A DNA stretch of 64,000 bases from Salminus brasiliensis (Eukaryota; Chordata; Actinopteri; Characiformes; Bryconidae), in assembly GCF_030463535.1 (NCBI RefSeq), contig NC_132878.1:23541925-23605924 (forward strand), written 5' to 3'. Below the pieces are notes generated by a model. It saw nothing but the letters and a program-made list of their open reading frames with translations, was not told the origin of the DNA and ran no database searches. The position numbers and the translations under genes were made by a program. Numbering within the stretch: position 1 is the first letter of the stretch; each line of letters begins with the position of its first letter. Shown here in pieces: positions 51,701 to 63,040 of the stretch.

Positions 51701-51711
51701 GTTACCCATGG

Positions 51712-52453
51712 CTATAACAATGGGGCAATGGTCATGGTTACTTGGTCTGGGTTTCGGCTGCTCCCATTGGAGCTCAAGTAAAGCTCGTCCCGTCGGCACA
51801 GGAAGTGGCGTGCCAGGATCTTCCGGAAGGTGTGCCTGAACTCCCTGATGCGATATGCGTAGATGATGGGATTGACAGCCGAGTTGGCATGCGAGAGGAT
51901 GATGGCCACATACATGACATAGTCAGCCTTGGCTAGTTGAGTGAAGAGCGTAAGGCAGTTGAGGATGTGTACTGGCAGCCAGCACAAGGCGAACAACCCC
52001 ACAATGATGGATAAAGATTTAGCAGCACGAATCTCGCGCTGCAGCAGCCCATGATGGTGGTGGCTCTCGCCGTTCCCCACTGTGCTCCTGAGTTCAATCT
52101 GGCGGAGCTGCTTCCGAGCCACTGTGAAGATTTTGACATAGATGACCAACATGATAAGCAACGGCAGCAGCACACAGCCAAGGAAGTTGAAGTAGACCAT
52201 ATATCGCATGTCCACCACGTTCTCAAACTGGCAGGGGAGATGGCAGCTCTGGAAGAAGCTCTGGTATGTGTCCAGGTCCTCTCCATCACTAAAGTTCGAG
52301 TTTTGGAACAGAACACATGCATTTCTGGCCATGATGCAGGCATTGTCTTTGTTGTTCCAGCCCGCAAATGGAATAAGGCCAATGATAAAGGATAGAATCC
52401 ATAAGATGGTGATGATTTCTCTCGCCCGCTTGCCTGTAACCAGCTCCTTATAC
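51712..52453 (-). CDS. adora2b: adora2b coding exon 2 (TM4-TM7)
   Basis: 742 bp from an acceptor cttctcag/g to the stop at 51712-51714. It encodes [15 protein letters not shown]4 to TM7, loop 2, loop 3, the NPIIYAY motif, helix 8 ([13 protein letters not shown]) and a short tail ending TMTIAPLL. Confidence 0.93.
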
Positions 52454-55400
52454 CTGAGAAGAGAGGGAGGAGAGAGAAAGAGATCAGCCTGGGTAAAGGG
52501 TGAATCTGATCGAGAGCAACAGAGTAAACCCTTCTACTTTTGTCTGCAAGGAATGAGCACATTTCCATATGTTAAATCCCAAAACATCTGTTGGTACAAC
52601 ACCCTGAAAAACATGTAACCTAAAAATGTTTTTTCCCCTCAACAATTATTGTAAAGGTCCCTCCTCCATACTCCTAAAGTTCAGCTCAAGATTCTTTTAA
52701 AGGCCCTAAAGAAACATTGTGTATGTGGAGCAGGTTTGGCCTGGAAATATATTTTGTAGGAAGGTAGACAATGGTGTCCAACGGTGACATGTTAGTCAGC
52801 CACTGTTGATGTGCTCTAATGACTTGTTAATATTTTAATGAACAAAACATTGTAAAAAACAAAAAACAAAAAAACAACATTGTCATCTACATCCCTAGAT
52901 CTTCACCCTGTACAAAGTACCTAACTAAACAGCATTTAGACTTTGATGGTTCATATCTTGTAAATCTAGTACACATCACTGCTGTCCAGTGCAAAACATG
53001 CATCTCCATTTTTGTCCATTTTTAGTTGTCTCCATGGTCTGAACTCTGTAGCTGTTCTGTACACTGTGTACATAATTCTGGATGAATAGACCAATATAAT
53101 CAACTCTTATTTTACACTGACCTCCATTCAAAGTTAAGAAAATTTTTGCCTTCTCCTGTAAAGTCCTTAATTTTGAAGATACATGTTTTTTTTTTAGACA
53201 GTGTTGACATGCATCTGCACATACAGTGCCCTCCATAATTATTGGCACCCCTGGTTAAGATGTGTTCTTATGCTTCTAATAAATTGAGTTTTTTTCTAAA
53301 TAATATAGGACCATGATGGGAAAAAAAGTAAAATCCAACCTTTAACTTAAGTGAATTTATTCAGTTGGAAAAAAATCCCACATGAAGAAATAATAGTTTA
53401 ACATCAAATCATGTGTGCCACAATTATTGGCACCCCTGATGTTAATACTTTGTACAACCCCCTTTTGCCAACAAAACAGCATCTAATCTCCTCTTATAAT
53501 GTTTCACAAGATGGGAGAATACAGATAGAGGGATCTTTGACTATTCCTCTTTGCACAATCTCTCTAAATCATCCCGCGACCTGGGTCCTCTTCTCTGCAC
53601 TCTCCTCTTCAGCTCACCCCACAGGTTTTCAATGGGGTTGAGGTCTGGGGACTGAGATGGCCATGGGAGGAGCTTGATTCTGTGTGTGGTGAACCATTTC
53701 TGTGTAGATTTGGTCATATGTTTTGGGTCATTATCTTGCTGAAAGACCCAGTGACGACCTATCTTCAGCTTTTGGGCAGAAGCCACCAGATTTTGTTTTA
53801 AAATGTCCTGGTATTTCAAAGCATTCATGATGCCATGCACCCTAACAAGGTTCCCAGGGCCTTCGGAAGAGAAACAGGCCCACAGCATCACTGATCCTCC
53901 CCCATATTTCACAGTGAGCTTGAGGTGCTTTTCTGTATACTCAGCTCTTGTGTTACGCCAGACCCACTTAGAGCATTTGTTGCCAAAAAGCTCTATCTTA
54001 GTTTCATCTGACCAAAGCACACAGCCCCAGTTGAAGTTCCAGTACTGCTTAGCAAACTCCAAACGTTTGCGTTTATGATTGTGAGTGAGAAAAGGTTTTT
54101 TCCGTGCATGCCTCCCAAACAGCTTGTTGGCATGCAGACAGCGCCTGATGGTTGTTTTGGAGACTTTGTGACCCCAAGAAGCTACCATTTGTTGCAATTC
54201 TGTAACAGTGAGCTTTGGAGACCTTTTTATTTCTCTTATCATCCTCCTCACTGTGCATGGTGGCAAAATAAACTTCGTCCTCATCCAGGCTTGTTTACCA
54301 CTGTTCCAGTTGTTTTAAACTTCGTAATAATTCATCTGACAGTAGATATGGACAGGTGGAGGTGAGTGGCTATTTTCTTGTAGCCATTGCCTGACTTGTG
54401 GAGGTCAACACACATCTGCCTTACTTGAATGGTATGTTTCTTTGTCTTTCCCATGTTGAAGAGAAATGGCCTCTGTCACATCATATTTATACCCCAGGGA
54501 AACAGGAAGTTGTGAATTACTAATTAAATGTTCCTACATACTCTGATCAACTTCGTAAACTACTGTAGAATTGACAGAAATACTTTAATTACATTTATTT
54601 CCTAAGAAATGTTAGGGGTGCCAATAATTGTGGAACAGGTGATTTTATGAAGAATAATTATTTCTTAGTGAGGGATTTTTTTCCCCTTAAAATTCACTTG
54701 AGTTAAAGGTTGGATTTTACTCTTTTTTCCATCGTGGTCCTATATTATTTAGAAAAAAACTCAATTTATTAGAAGCTAAAGAACACATCTTAACCAGGGG
54801 TGCCAATAATTATGGAGGGCACTGTATATAAACTGAATCTTGGGTAACACTGTATTTGAGGCCTCCTTCATGAAGCAGAAAAACACACGTTTTTAAACGG
54901 CAAGCACTGTCCTTGTGACGCTGCTGAGAACACCAAGATTTCACAGATCTGGTTTAAGAGAGGGAAAATATATTTCTAGTATTTTAAATATATTTATGGA
55001 AATGTAATATAAATATTCAACATTTACACATGGTATGTAAATACATTAACATTTCTTAACATTTTATAAAAAGCCATGTTGCGAGTACTGGCATAATCTA
55101 TTCATAAATATTTATGTATTGCTTTATAAATACATTATTCAAATACATTATTCCACATATGGAAATAACACAATCATGAGCATTGAATTAAATGTTACCA
55201 AATGTTGCATATCTGATATTTTAGAATATAACATTATTAAATCTCCCTTAATGACTGTACCGCAATGTCTATTTTACTACAGACTCTGCTACATAAGTGC
55301 CTATGTGTAAATGGAAATGTGCATATCTGTATATTTTAGCTTGTATATGTGAAACAAACAATAGTGGAATAGCATATGCTCATGCGTATATATTGGATTT

Positions 55401-58400
55401 TTTTTATTTTTACATACAGTAAGAAATAATGCATCTACATTTCCACTTACCTTCTCACACCTGTGCTAATGTGATGTGACAATTTTGCTACCACAGAACA
55501 CTAAACCAAGAACAGGAAATCAGGCCCGAGCACAAGTGAAAAAATATCAAAGACGGATTGTAAATCATGGCAAGAATGGTGTATCACAGGAAGCAGCTCT
55601 TGGGTTAATGAAAACCTCATGACTATATTTGGGTCTTGAGTTTTCTTTTCGGGTCTTCTGAGAAATGTTTTTGCCATCTTTGTGGCAACAACTCAAGCAT
55701 AGAGTTTTATGCAAAGGTTAAGTGAACATAAAAAAATATATGAAGGCGGCCTGTGCCGGTTTGGACACCTTCTAGAATCAATAGATGGTAACACTCCCTT
55801 TGACAGAAATCACAGTTTTGAAAGAAAACACTTTTTATAGCAGTTAAATGTCTTTAAATTTTTTTTCGGAGGTATTCATGGATCATCTTGCATGTATGTT
55901 TTGCATGACATCATTAAATTATCGTTTTGCATAGAAATGTTACAGAAGCCATGCTATTTTCAGCTTCAGCCTTTTAACAGTGGGTTTTACATTTGCATCA
56001 AAGGCTTGCTGACGGTTTGTGGAAATCTTTTTTCCTCCACCTGTGCAATTTTGCAAGGGCAGAAGACTGAGCAACTGTGCATTAGAAGCTGTGTTTAATA
56101 CACCTCAGCAAACAACATATAGCTGGTCAAACTTTTACATGTTGCTCTGCTTTTATCATGACCACATCATGTCATTTAATGAGTTCTGTTATTGTGCGTA
56201 AACAGCAAGTCAAAATAAACCACTGGAATTGCAACGGTAGGTATACTATATGGACAAAAGTATTGGGACACCTGCTTATTCATTGTTTCTACTGAATTCA
56301 AAAGTATTACAAATTGAGTTTATCCAGCTTTTGTTAGAGTAACTCTCTCTGCTGTCCAAGGAAGGCTTTCTACTAGACTTGAAACAATGTTGTAAGGATT
56401 TGAATTTATTAGTGACAAGAGCGTTAGTAAAGTCAGACTGTTAGATGATCACCATCCCACCTCATCCCCAGTTCCCCAACTAATCCAAAAAGTATTAGAT
56501 GGAGAACCATCATTCCAGAGAACACCGTTCCACTGCTCCACAGCTTAATGCTGAGAGGGCATTTTACCTCTTTAGCCCACGCTGGCATGTTTATCTGCGC
56601 CATGCTTATCTCCTATTCTATAGGCAGTACTTCTCTATAGGGACTAGACAAGCTGTGTTTGTGCATTTTACACATCTGTGTCAGCAATGGGTGCAATGTA
56701 AAGTAGCTAAATGCATTCATTAAAAGGGGTGTCCACAAACTTTTGGACATGTGTATGGTCTTCATTTGAATCGTGACCCAACTTCGTAGCTTGTGTTTTC
56801 TACCAGTTATAGAGGGATGATGCCTACACAGAGGAAACTACCTCAGCTCTGCATATGCAGGCTTGAGTGATGTCCCTAACTCTTTAGTGCAGGTCACTTG
56901 ATCATTGGTGCTCAGATGCTGCAGAGTCTGCCCACTCTGATGGAGCCAAGTGAGTAATACACAGAATGCATTATTCATCAGGCCCTCCCAAAGGCTGTCA
57001 CAGCGTTTCTCTTCGCCATGGACAGAGATGATCCAGACGGCCATCAATAACAGCCCAACACCCAACCATGCTCTAGTGGGGTAGAGTAGAGTGCATGGCT
57101 GCAATGATGGTGACTAAAGAGATTGCTGCCTTGTTTTTCTTTAGTTCTTTGGCAGACAGAAGGGGCACTTAGCTGTTCAGTAGTGACTGAATCACAAGAG
57201 TATGACTCTTTGTGTCATTCTTATTTGTGATTACTGTTGACTTCTTCCTCTCTGCCCTTTAAGTGCTGTAATCCTATGAGCTCCATCAGTGCACTTGGGG
57301 ATTTTAGTCCGCTTTTGATTTTGAAGATTTAGGTTTGAAGCATAACTGAATTACAGTAAACAAATACATAACAATGCGGATACAGGTACAATGCTGCCTG
57401 CTGCTACATTTAACTTTGTCAGTCATGCTCTGAGAGCACATGAATGAAAGGAAGAGGGGAATAGTTCTGGCATGATGACGCTTGCCAGCCCCCTTTCATT
57501 CTATTCTAAGCCCACGGCTCCCTTGCCTCCGCAGGTCGTTGGTCAGCATTAGGACAATGAAATGCTCCTGACGGACAGCATGGATTCCCCATGTTGCCCG
57601 TCTTTCAGAACACTTCACATGTCCAGTACTGTTCAGTACTTCTAAGCCCCGTTTTCTTGACCCTGACCTGTAAGCATCCTGTTCCCTAATTATTCCTGTC
57701 AGTCCTTGTTGGTGCCACCAAGAGGACTTTTGTTGAGGACAGTAGATTCAAAGAGTTTTGTCAAGCCAGCTAATATGAATGTTTAACATTTGTAACAGTG
57801 ATGAAGATGTTTCTCTTAGTTGTTTATCTGGTCTGTCTGGTCTATTCTGTAGTTCATTAAAGCTATTCTCTATGGATAGACATTTACTCTACTTACCATT
57901 GGTATTTTGCCAACATTCACATTCATAAGCAGCTTTCATCATCACATAATACAGCAATATTTCATATAATTAAAACTAAACTGTGATGAGCCAATAACTA
58001 AAATGGGCAACTAGGGCTGGGCAATATTGCGCCTGTACTGTTATACCAAAACGACCCTAACGTAGTTATACTGATTTTCCTCCCTAATTTTAGAAAGCCA
58101 GTTACCCAACCCACTCGATAGAACTCTTCCCCCTGCCACGCGCAGCCAGCCAATGCCCCTTTTTAAACTACCGGTGATGCAACGTCACTGGGCAACCAAC
58201 CCACTCAGATGAAAGTGCCAGATACACAGCTCTGATGCATCAGCTAACAGACACCAGTGCTGGCCATCTACAGACTCAGAGAGTGCAAGGCCAATTATGC
58301 TCTCTCAGGCTCCGGTTGCTGGTGGCAGGCAGCATGACCCAGTGGTCTTCAGGTCATAGTGGCAGCGCCTTAGTCCGCTTGACCACTCGGAGTCCCAATT

Positions 58401-61400
58401 TGTAGGTAATGCAGTATTTTTAAGTGCTGTAATTTATTCTCTTTAAGCTATTTTGTTTTCTTCTGTATGTTATTTACTGGGTGATATTGTTTTTAAGTTT
58501 ACAAGCCATAAAAATAATAAATGTTTATATATTTAATTTTATATATTTAAATTTAAGTACATTTTTCTTCTAGAAGCGTTCTTTCTGTTTGGTTAATGTT
58601 TACAAGGGTCCTGTTAAATATTCTAAGAGAAGAAAACAGAACAAAGCAGTCCAATCAATACAAGTTGTATCAAGTTTAAAAGACATTCTTTTAGCATAGA
58701 GTAACAGTCCTCAATAAACATGGTCTTATTAAACAGATTATAATATTAACTTTAATACTAACAAATATCATCTGATCTCATATCAGATGTTATTGACACT
58801 GCTCAGAGGCTAACAAATGAGGACTGCTTGTCTTATGAGCTTGCCATATTAATACTTTATCATAAACGAATATCCACTGAGGGTGGCTGTGTGAATCAGT
58901 CTTTACTGAGGACTGTGTGTACCCCAAGAGTAATCGGTGCTCTGAGAAAAGGCTTCTAAAGCTCAGCCCCTGGGCTGTTTTCACTGTAAATGGTGTGTAT
59001 GTAGCTGTGAGAGAGGTTCTATGCATCCCTGACAAAAAAAAGGCTCTGAAAGTAACATCAAACCAGCTCTCACCCACATGCCTTGCCCGTATTTGTGTGC
59101 AATAATGGAGGCACAGGCTATTGGGATGCAAGTCCACACTTCAGATTATGCAATGGCAGTCTTTTCTTCCATGGAGTTTTCAGTCCCTCTAGACACTAGC
59201 AGCTATACTCGGAGCACAGCTTTTGTGTTGGGGCGAGCGAGTCACGCTGGGGTTAGTGTTGAATGAAAAACAAGGGAAAGTGATGGGGAAGTCTGGTCCC
59301 ATTGGAACAGAATGAGGACAGGCCTAAAAATCAGCATTTTTTAAAACTTGATCTGAATTGAAAAGGACAAACGAACAACTTGAGAGAAACCTGAGGTCGT
59401 GGGAGTAGACCATGGTGTTTTTTTGGGGGGGAAACCTGCGTGGGCTGTCTGTTCCTAACTACACAAGCAGCTGCAGAAGCACTCATGTAAAGCAGTCGTG
59501 GTTCTGTAAGACTACAAACACTCAAATCTCTTTTCGCTTTCGTTTGTCTGCAGACATGAAATGTGACCTACATCCTACATACTGTACCACGTTTGCTAAT
59601 TCCGATTACTGTGACAGGAAGGTGAAGTGAAGTACTGATGCGGGAGAAATGTCCTTTCACCTTCAGAACCGCTCTCCCTTTTAAACCTTGTTCTACATGC
59701 AGCTAGACTTGCTGATCGTTCATCCCCCTGCATCATGTTAGACCTTTTAACCCTGTTTTTAAACAGAGTAGCTCACACACACAATGTGTTGGTGTCTACT
59801 TGCTAAGCACAGGTCAGGGATAAATCAGTTGAACTGGATGTGTCCATCCTTGCATCATTCTGGATGTCGGCGTTGAAGAAATCAATGACTAGTCAATGGG
59901 ATTTCCCAAATTCAGTTGTACGGGGAACACCATGTGAAAAAGTCATTACTTTTTAACACAGTCATTACATTATTGTGCATAGAGTACTGGGCAAAAGAGC
60001 TATTTATCTGGGCAACGATCATTTATTTACTTAATGAATAATAGAAATTAATAATAGAACAAATACAAATAGCATTCATGCAGATAGTAGAGATTTTGTT
60101 TCTGTCAGTGTTTACTTCACCAGTTCCAGACATCTCGTTCAGAAAGCACAATAGTTATCATCCACTACCTGGGTAGTCTGTTTAACCAGTGCTTTAGGAC
60201 AGTAAATTAGGCAAGCTGCTGCTGCTACTGAAGTTGAACAAATTCATATGACAGCAAGAGGAAATCTGAGGCCAAACCTTTGTGCTTGTGATTAGCTTAA
60301 ATATGCCATTGCCAACGACTTTCCAGATATCAATACAAATGGGTGCTAGTGGTTAAATAAATAAACAGAGGCACATTCATCCAGGAGCTTGGTGTGGATA
60401 CCGCTGGGCCCAGAATGAAGGCAACAGATTAGTAAGAAATCCCACCACAACTGCTATTTAATGAAACCCCAAAATCAATCACACAGGCCCTGCATGCCAA
60501 AGAAACTTTCAATTCCAGTTATCAACGTCAGTTTAGGTAAGCAACCCATGTTCCTAATCCTCTTTGATAGCCTTATCCTGACTTGACCAGCACCCTGCCA
60601 GAGTCTTGAGGTGGACGTGCTGCAAGAGCAGATTATCAACTCCAACCTCAGCAACAAACACCAACGGAAACACTCTGATTAATAAAAGTCTTTCTAATTC
60701 CACTGTCCATCAGAGCCAACCTGAAATGCCTTCAGCATTTCTGAACAAGACGAAGAAGAAGAAGAAGAAGAGCAAAAACGGCAGCAAGATCCTGTTGAAC
60801 TTCGTACAGGTTTCACCATGGGAAGGTCCTAGAGGATAAGCCATTGATCTCCCCTGCCGCTGCATTGTGGAGTGCTGAGTAAATACCAGTACATTCTATA
60901 GGAATACCATAACATTGAGCAGATGAAATCAACTTTGATGAAATATTATGAAATGTTCACCCATTCATTATTATCTGCTCCTACATTACCTACAATGCTC
61001 ATGTGCGCTGTGAACGTGTGAAGCACCTAAACCAGAGTAAAGGTCCATTTATATGACATATATTGTATATAACTTGAACTTAGTACATTTATGAAGCAAG
61101 TAAACTACAGAAAGTTCATTTGAAGTTCCTATGAAGCATGTAAACTACAGTACATTTAAATACGAAGCATGTAAACTAAAGTACGCTCAATTATAAGGCA
61201 TGTAAACCAGAAGATATGTATATATATATATATAAAAGCATAACATTTAAATTGTTATTATTGTAAAACATAAACTACAGTATGAGTCTATATATGAAGT
61301 CAATGAACTAGAGTATGCGTCTATATTTGAAACATACATTTGATGTATACAGTAGTATATAAATCTATATATGAAGCATATCATAGTCTAAATATGAAGC

Positions 61401-62206
61401 CTGTCAACCATGTGAAGCATATTAACTACAGAATGAATATCAATATAGAACATATATAGCAGAGCATAAATCAACATGTGAAGCTTATAAACCAAAGCCT
61501 AATTCAACTTACACAGCACAGAAACCGCAGTATGTCTTGATGTACAAAGCATATAAACCACAGCATAGGGCTAAAATTACAAAGCATACAAACCAGAACC
61601 AGAGTAACACTAAAGTCACTATAGTCAACAGCTGAAGCTTATAAGCAGTACAGGTCAATATCTAAAGTGTATAGGTCAGTATATATATAAAGCACATGAC
61701 CTGCTGTCCAGGTGTCTTCACTTCTTCACTTTCATCTATCATATAAAGCATCCCAACCAGACAGAGTCAGCTATGACTCCTGCAGACACAGCAGCCTCTA
61801 AACCCCAACACACAGGCTCATCTCCACTGCTAGTCAGAGAGCTTGCGTCTACATGCTGGTCTCGGCAGAAACGGTCCACAACTCACCTTAGAGGAATCTT
61901 GACGGCCAGATATCTGTCGATAGCGACGGCCAGCAGACTGAAGATGGAGCTCTGAGTGAGCACCAGCACGAAGCAGGCCAGGAAAAGGCATCCGTAAAAG
62001 TCCGAGCAGAGTCCGATGCTGATGGTGATGGCGAAAGGGATGGCGAGGCAGCCCACCAGGATGTCGGCCACGGCCAGCGACACCAGAAAGTAGTTGGTGG
62101 CGTTTTTGAGAGTGGAGTTGATGGCCACGGCCCAGCACACCAGCACGTTGCCCGCTATCGACAGAACGGCGATGATCAATTCAATGACGATGTAGTACGT
62201 ACTCAT
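51712..62206 (-). CDS. adora2b: Adenosine A2b receptor
   Basis: A class A GPCR of the plasma membrane that binds extracellular adenosine and activates adenylate cyclase through Gs. Exon 1 (61887-62206) and exon 2 (51712-52453) join at AG/G in an arginine codon to give 353 residues; the junction falls just after [11 protein letters not shown], the classical adenosine-receptor intron position. Visible landmarks: Asn20 (TM1), Asp48 (TM2), Cys73 with Cys181 (disulphide), DRY at 97-99, Phe183 and Glu184 in loop 2, CWLP around Trp265, Asn272 (ligand contact in the family), His295 and NPIIY at 301-305. Loop 2 is longer than in mammals with a possible N-glycan at Asn160; loop 3 carries a four-histidine run. 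There is no ATG upstream in frame, so [10 protein letters not shown] is the start. FENVV, the loop order and the short tail favour A2b over A2a. Confidence 0.94.
53226..54824 (-). mobile_element. Tc1/mariner transposon in the adora2b intron
   Basis: A 1.6-kb element bounded by TA, with inverted repeats of about 200 bp starting cagtgccctccataattatt. Both ends are well preserved, including the internal ggcacccctgatgtt repeat. The transposase lies on the minus strand, the same strand as adora2b. Confidence 0.93.
53442..54454 (-). pseudogene. Tc1 transposase pseudogene, mildly damaged
   Basis: A minus-strand frame from ATG at 54454 shows [20 protein letters not shown], then a stop and a frame change near 54285-54345. 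The remainder runs open for 247 codons (54284-53541) with a paired-type DNA-binding region, a [13 protein letters not shown] helix and all three catalytic segments: [21 protein letters not shown] and DLNPIENLW (DD34E spacing). A TAG at 53541 replaces a codon before the final part, which would end CTKY. At least three lesions make it inactive, yet it is clearly younger than the copy at 33 kb. Confidence 0.9.
56248..56751. mobile_element. MITE, full-length copy
   Basis: A roughly 504-bp non-coding element with terminal inverted repeats: left atggacaaaagtattgggac, right complementary to atgtccaaaagtttgtggac. Internal motifs include ctctctgctgtccaaggaag and gtgtcagcaatgggtgcaat. Other partial copies lie at about 1098-1250, 2865-3045, 15095-15285, 17395-17610, 26190-26545 and 31370-31515. 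It lies in the adora2b intron. Confidence 0.85.
58200..58405 (-). mobile_element. tRNA-derived SINE, reverse orientation
   Basis: On the minus strand gagtggtcaagcggactaag followed by gcgctg is nearly identical to the A-box region of leucine or serine tRNA genes. The body segment ggagcctgagagagcataat matches the 25.1-kb copy. It lies in the adora2b intron. Confidence 0.65.
61040..61720 (+). repeat. Degenerate tandem repeat, about 30-bp unit
   Basis: The unit resembles atgaagcatgtaaactacag followed by tacatttA-like text. It recurs with changes more than a dozen times (e.g. 61090, 61130, 61160, 61195, 61370, 61410, 61540). The beginning, accagagtaaaggtccattt, is found again at about 63920 in the distal copy. 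Confidence 0.75.
61887..62206 (-). CDS. adora2b: adora2b coding exon 1 (TM1-TM3)
   Basis: 320 bp of coding sequence from ATG to a gtgagt donor. It encodes the N terminus, TM1 to TM3 and the DRY motif. The frame stays open upstream to about 62353 but without an ATG. Confidence 0.93.
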
Positions 62207-62256
62207 CTCAGCGGAGACGTGCAGGGAGGGGGGACACACCGCCGGAAAGGAGCCGT

Positions 62257-62361
62257 TTAGGACGCCGAGGGCAGCTTCAGGGGTGAGGGTGAGGGTGAGG
62301 GGCACAGCCTTGTGCAGCAACAGTCCGGCACTTTCCCAACGTGGTTTGCGCAAACTGCCAT
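62257..62361 (-). other. Upstream ORF in the adora2b leader
   Basis: An ATG at 62361 opens a 34-codon frame with a Ser-Pro-rich end that stops at 62257, about 50 bases before the receptor ATG and out of frame with it. If this sequence is in the mature leader the small ORF could reduce receptor translation. A plausible acceptor (cttctag) lies immediately upstream. Confidence 0.4.
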
Positions 62362-62680
62362 CTAGAAGCCGAAAAGAGAAGCGAGAGCGCGAAGAGTGAA
62401 GATCATCAAACCACTGTAGCCACTTACTTTACACTAGCAACTCAGCCTAGACCTTATGTTTCTCCTTCTCCTTCTCCTTCTTCTTCTGGGCTCTTTACAG
62501 GTGCTCTACACAAGCCCACAGCCCTGTCAGCTCTGACTAGAGAATCTGCAGAAACACCTAAAGCAACGAGGCTGAGCAAGTTCGGCTCGGCTCACCTCAT
62601 AAGAAGCCCTCGCGACAGGGTACGAGGCGAGGGTGTGGAAAGGAGCAATAAAGGGTGGGGATTTAAAGCTTTTTAAGGTT

Positions 62681-62732
62681 TAAAGGTGAGTAAAGGTGAG
62701 TAAAGGTGAGTAAAGGCTGGAGTAAAGGCTGG
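62681..62732 (+). repeat. Tandem 10-bp repeat TAAAGGTGAG
   Basis: Three exact copies (62681-62710), then two degenerate ones. It lies between the adora2b coding exon and its probable promoter. Confidence 0.9.
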
Positions 62733-62744
62733 GAAACTCTTACC

Positions 62745-63040
62745 CTCCTCAGTGTTTAACCCGCCGTCTGTCTCCCGCTGCTCTGAGCTGCAGCAGCGCC
62801 GAGGAGCAAAACTTCAGACCCAGCGCAGCGCGCGGCACGCATGCCTCTTCAGACACTTACGTTAGCTAAGTCCATCACAGACCGTGGCTCCGCCCCCACG
62901 CCGACATGGCCACGCCCGCGTACGTGCTGGCCCCGCCCCCCATTGGGAGCTGCCCCTGCGTTGTGCCGTGTAGACGCTGCGCTCTGTAACAGCTTCCGAC
63001 CACACGACGACGTCATGTAGGACGTAGGTAGCAGAAACAC
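62745..63040 (-). promoter_or_regulatory. adora2b: adora2b promoter and probable non-coding first exon
   Basis: A GC-rich, CpG-containing block with three GC boxes (near 62889, 62921 and 62931), a reverse CCAAT (62942-62946) and a CRE-like gacgtcat near 63008. No TATA box is clear. On the minus strand a donor-like gagg/gtaaga near 62750 suggests a short leader exon spliced to the ATG exon. Confidence 0.6.

Larger units (their letters stand above)
47284..51711. other. Region between convergent zswim7 and adora2b
   Basis: No gene was recognised. It must hold the zswim7 3' UTR to the left and the adora2b 3' UTR to the right. Candidate polyadenylation signals are not decisive; ttttatt near 48255 would be AATAAA for the minus strand. 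The foldback element (49215-49800) and a TA microsatellite (51660-51700) lie here. The 121-codon minus frame at 50896-51261 has no recognisable domain and is probably adora2b 3' UTR sequence or chance. Confidence 0.6.
52454..61886 (-). other. adora2b: adora2b intron (9.4 kb)
   Basis: No exon recognised. It contains a Tc1 element (53226-54824), a MITE (56248-56751), a reversed SINE (about 58200-58405) and the start of a degenerate tandem repeat (about 61040-61700). A GC-balanced stretch at about 57240-57700 is low in repeats. Confidence 0.65.

Noticed and set aside
53541-54284. A 247-codon frame that could be taken for a host gene
   Set aside because: It is the main part of a Tc1 transposase inside clear terminal inverted repeats, with an upstream frame change and a stop before the natural end.
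61040-61720. Repeats with spacers, CRISPR-like at first sight
   Set aside because: Units are degenerate and irregularly spaced and the DNA is a vertebrate genome; this is a minisatellite-type array.
62207-62353. A 49-residue N-terminal extension of the A2b receptor
   Set aside because: The frame is open but has no ATG, and the family start matches the ATG at 62206.
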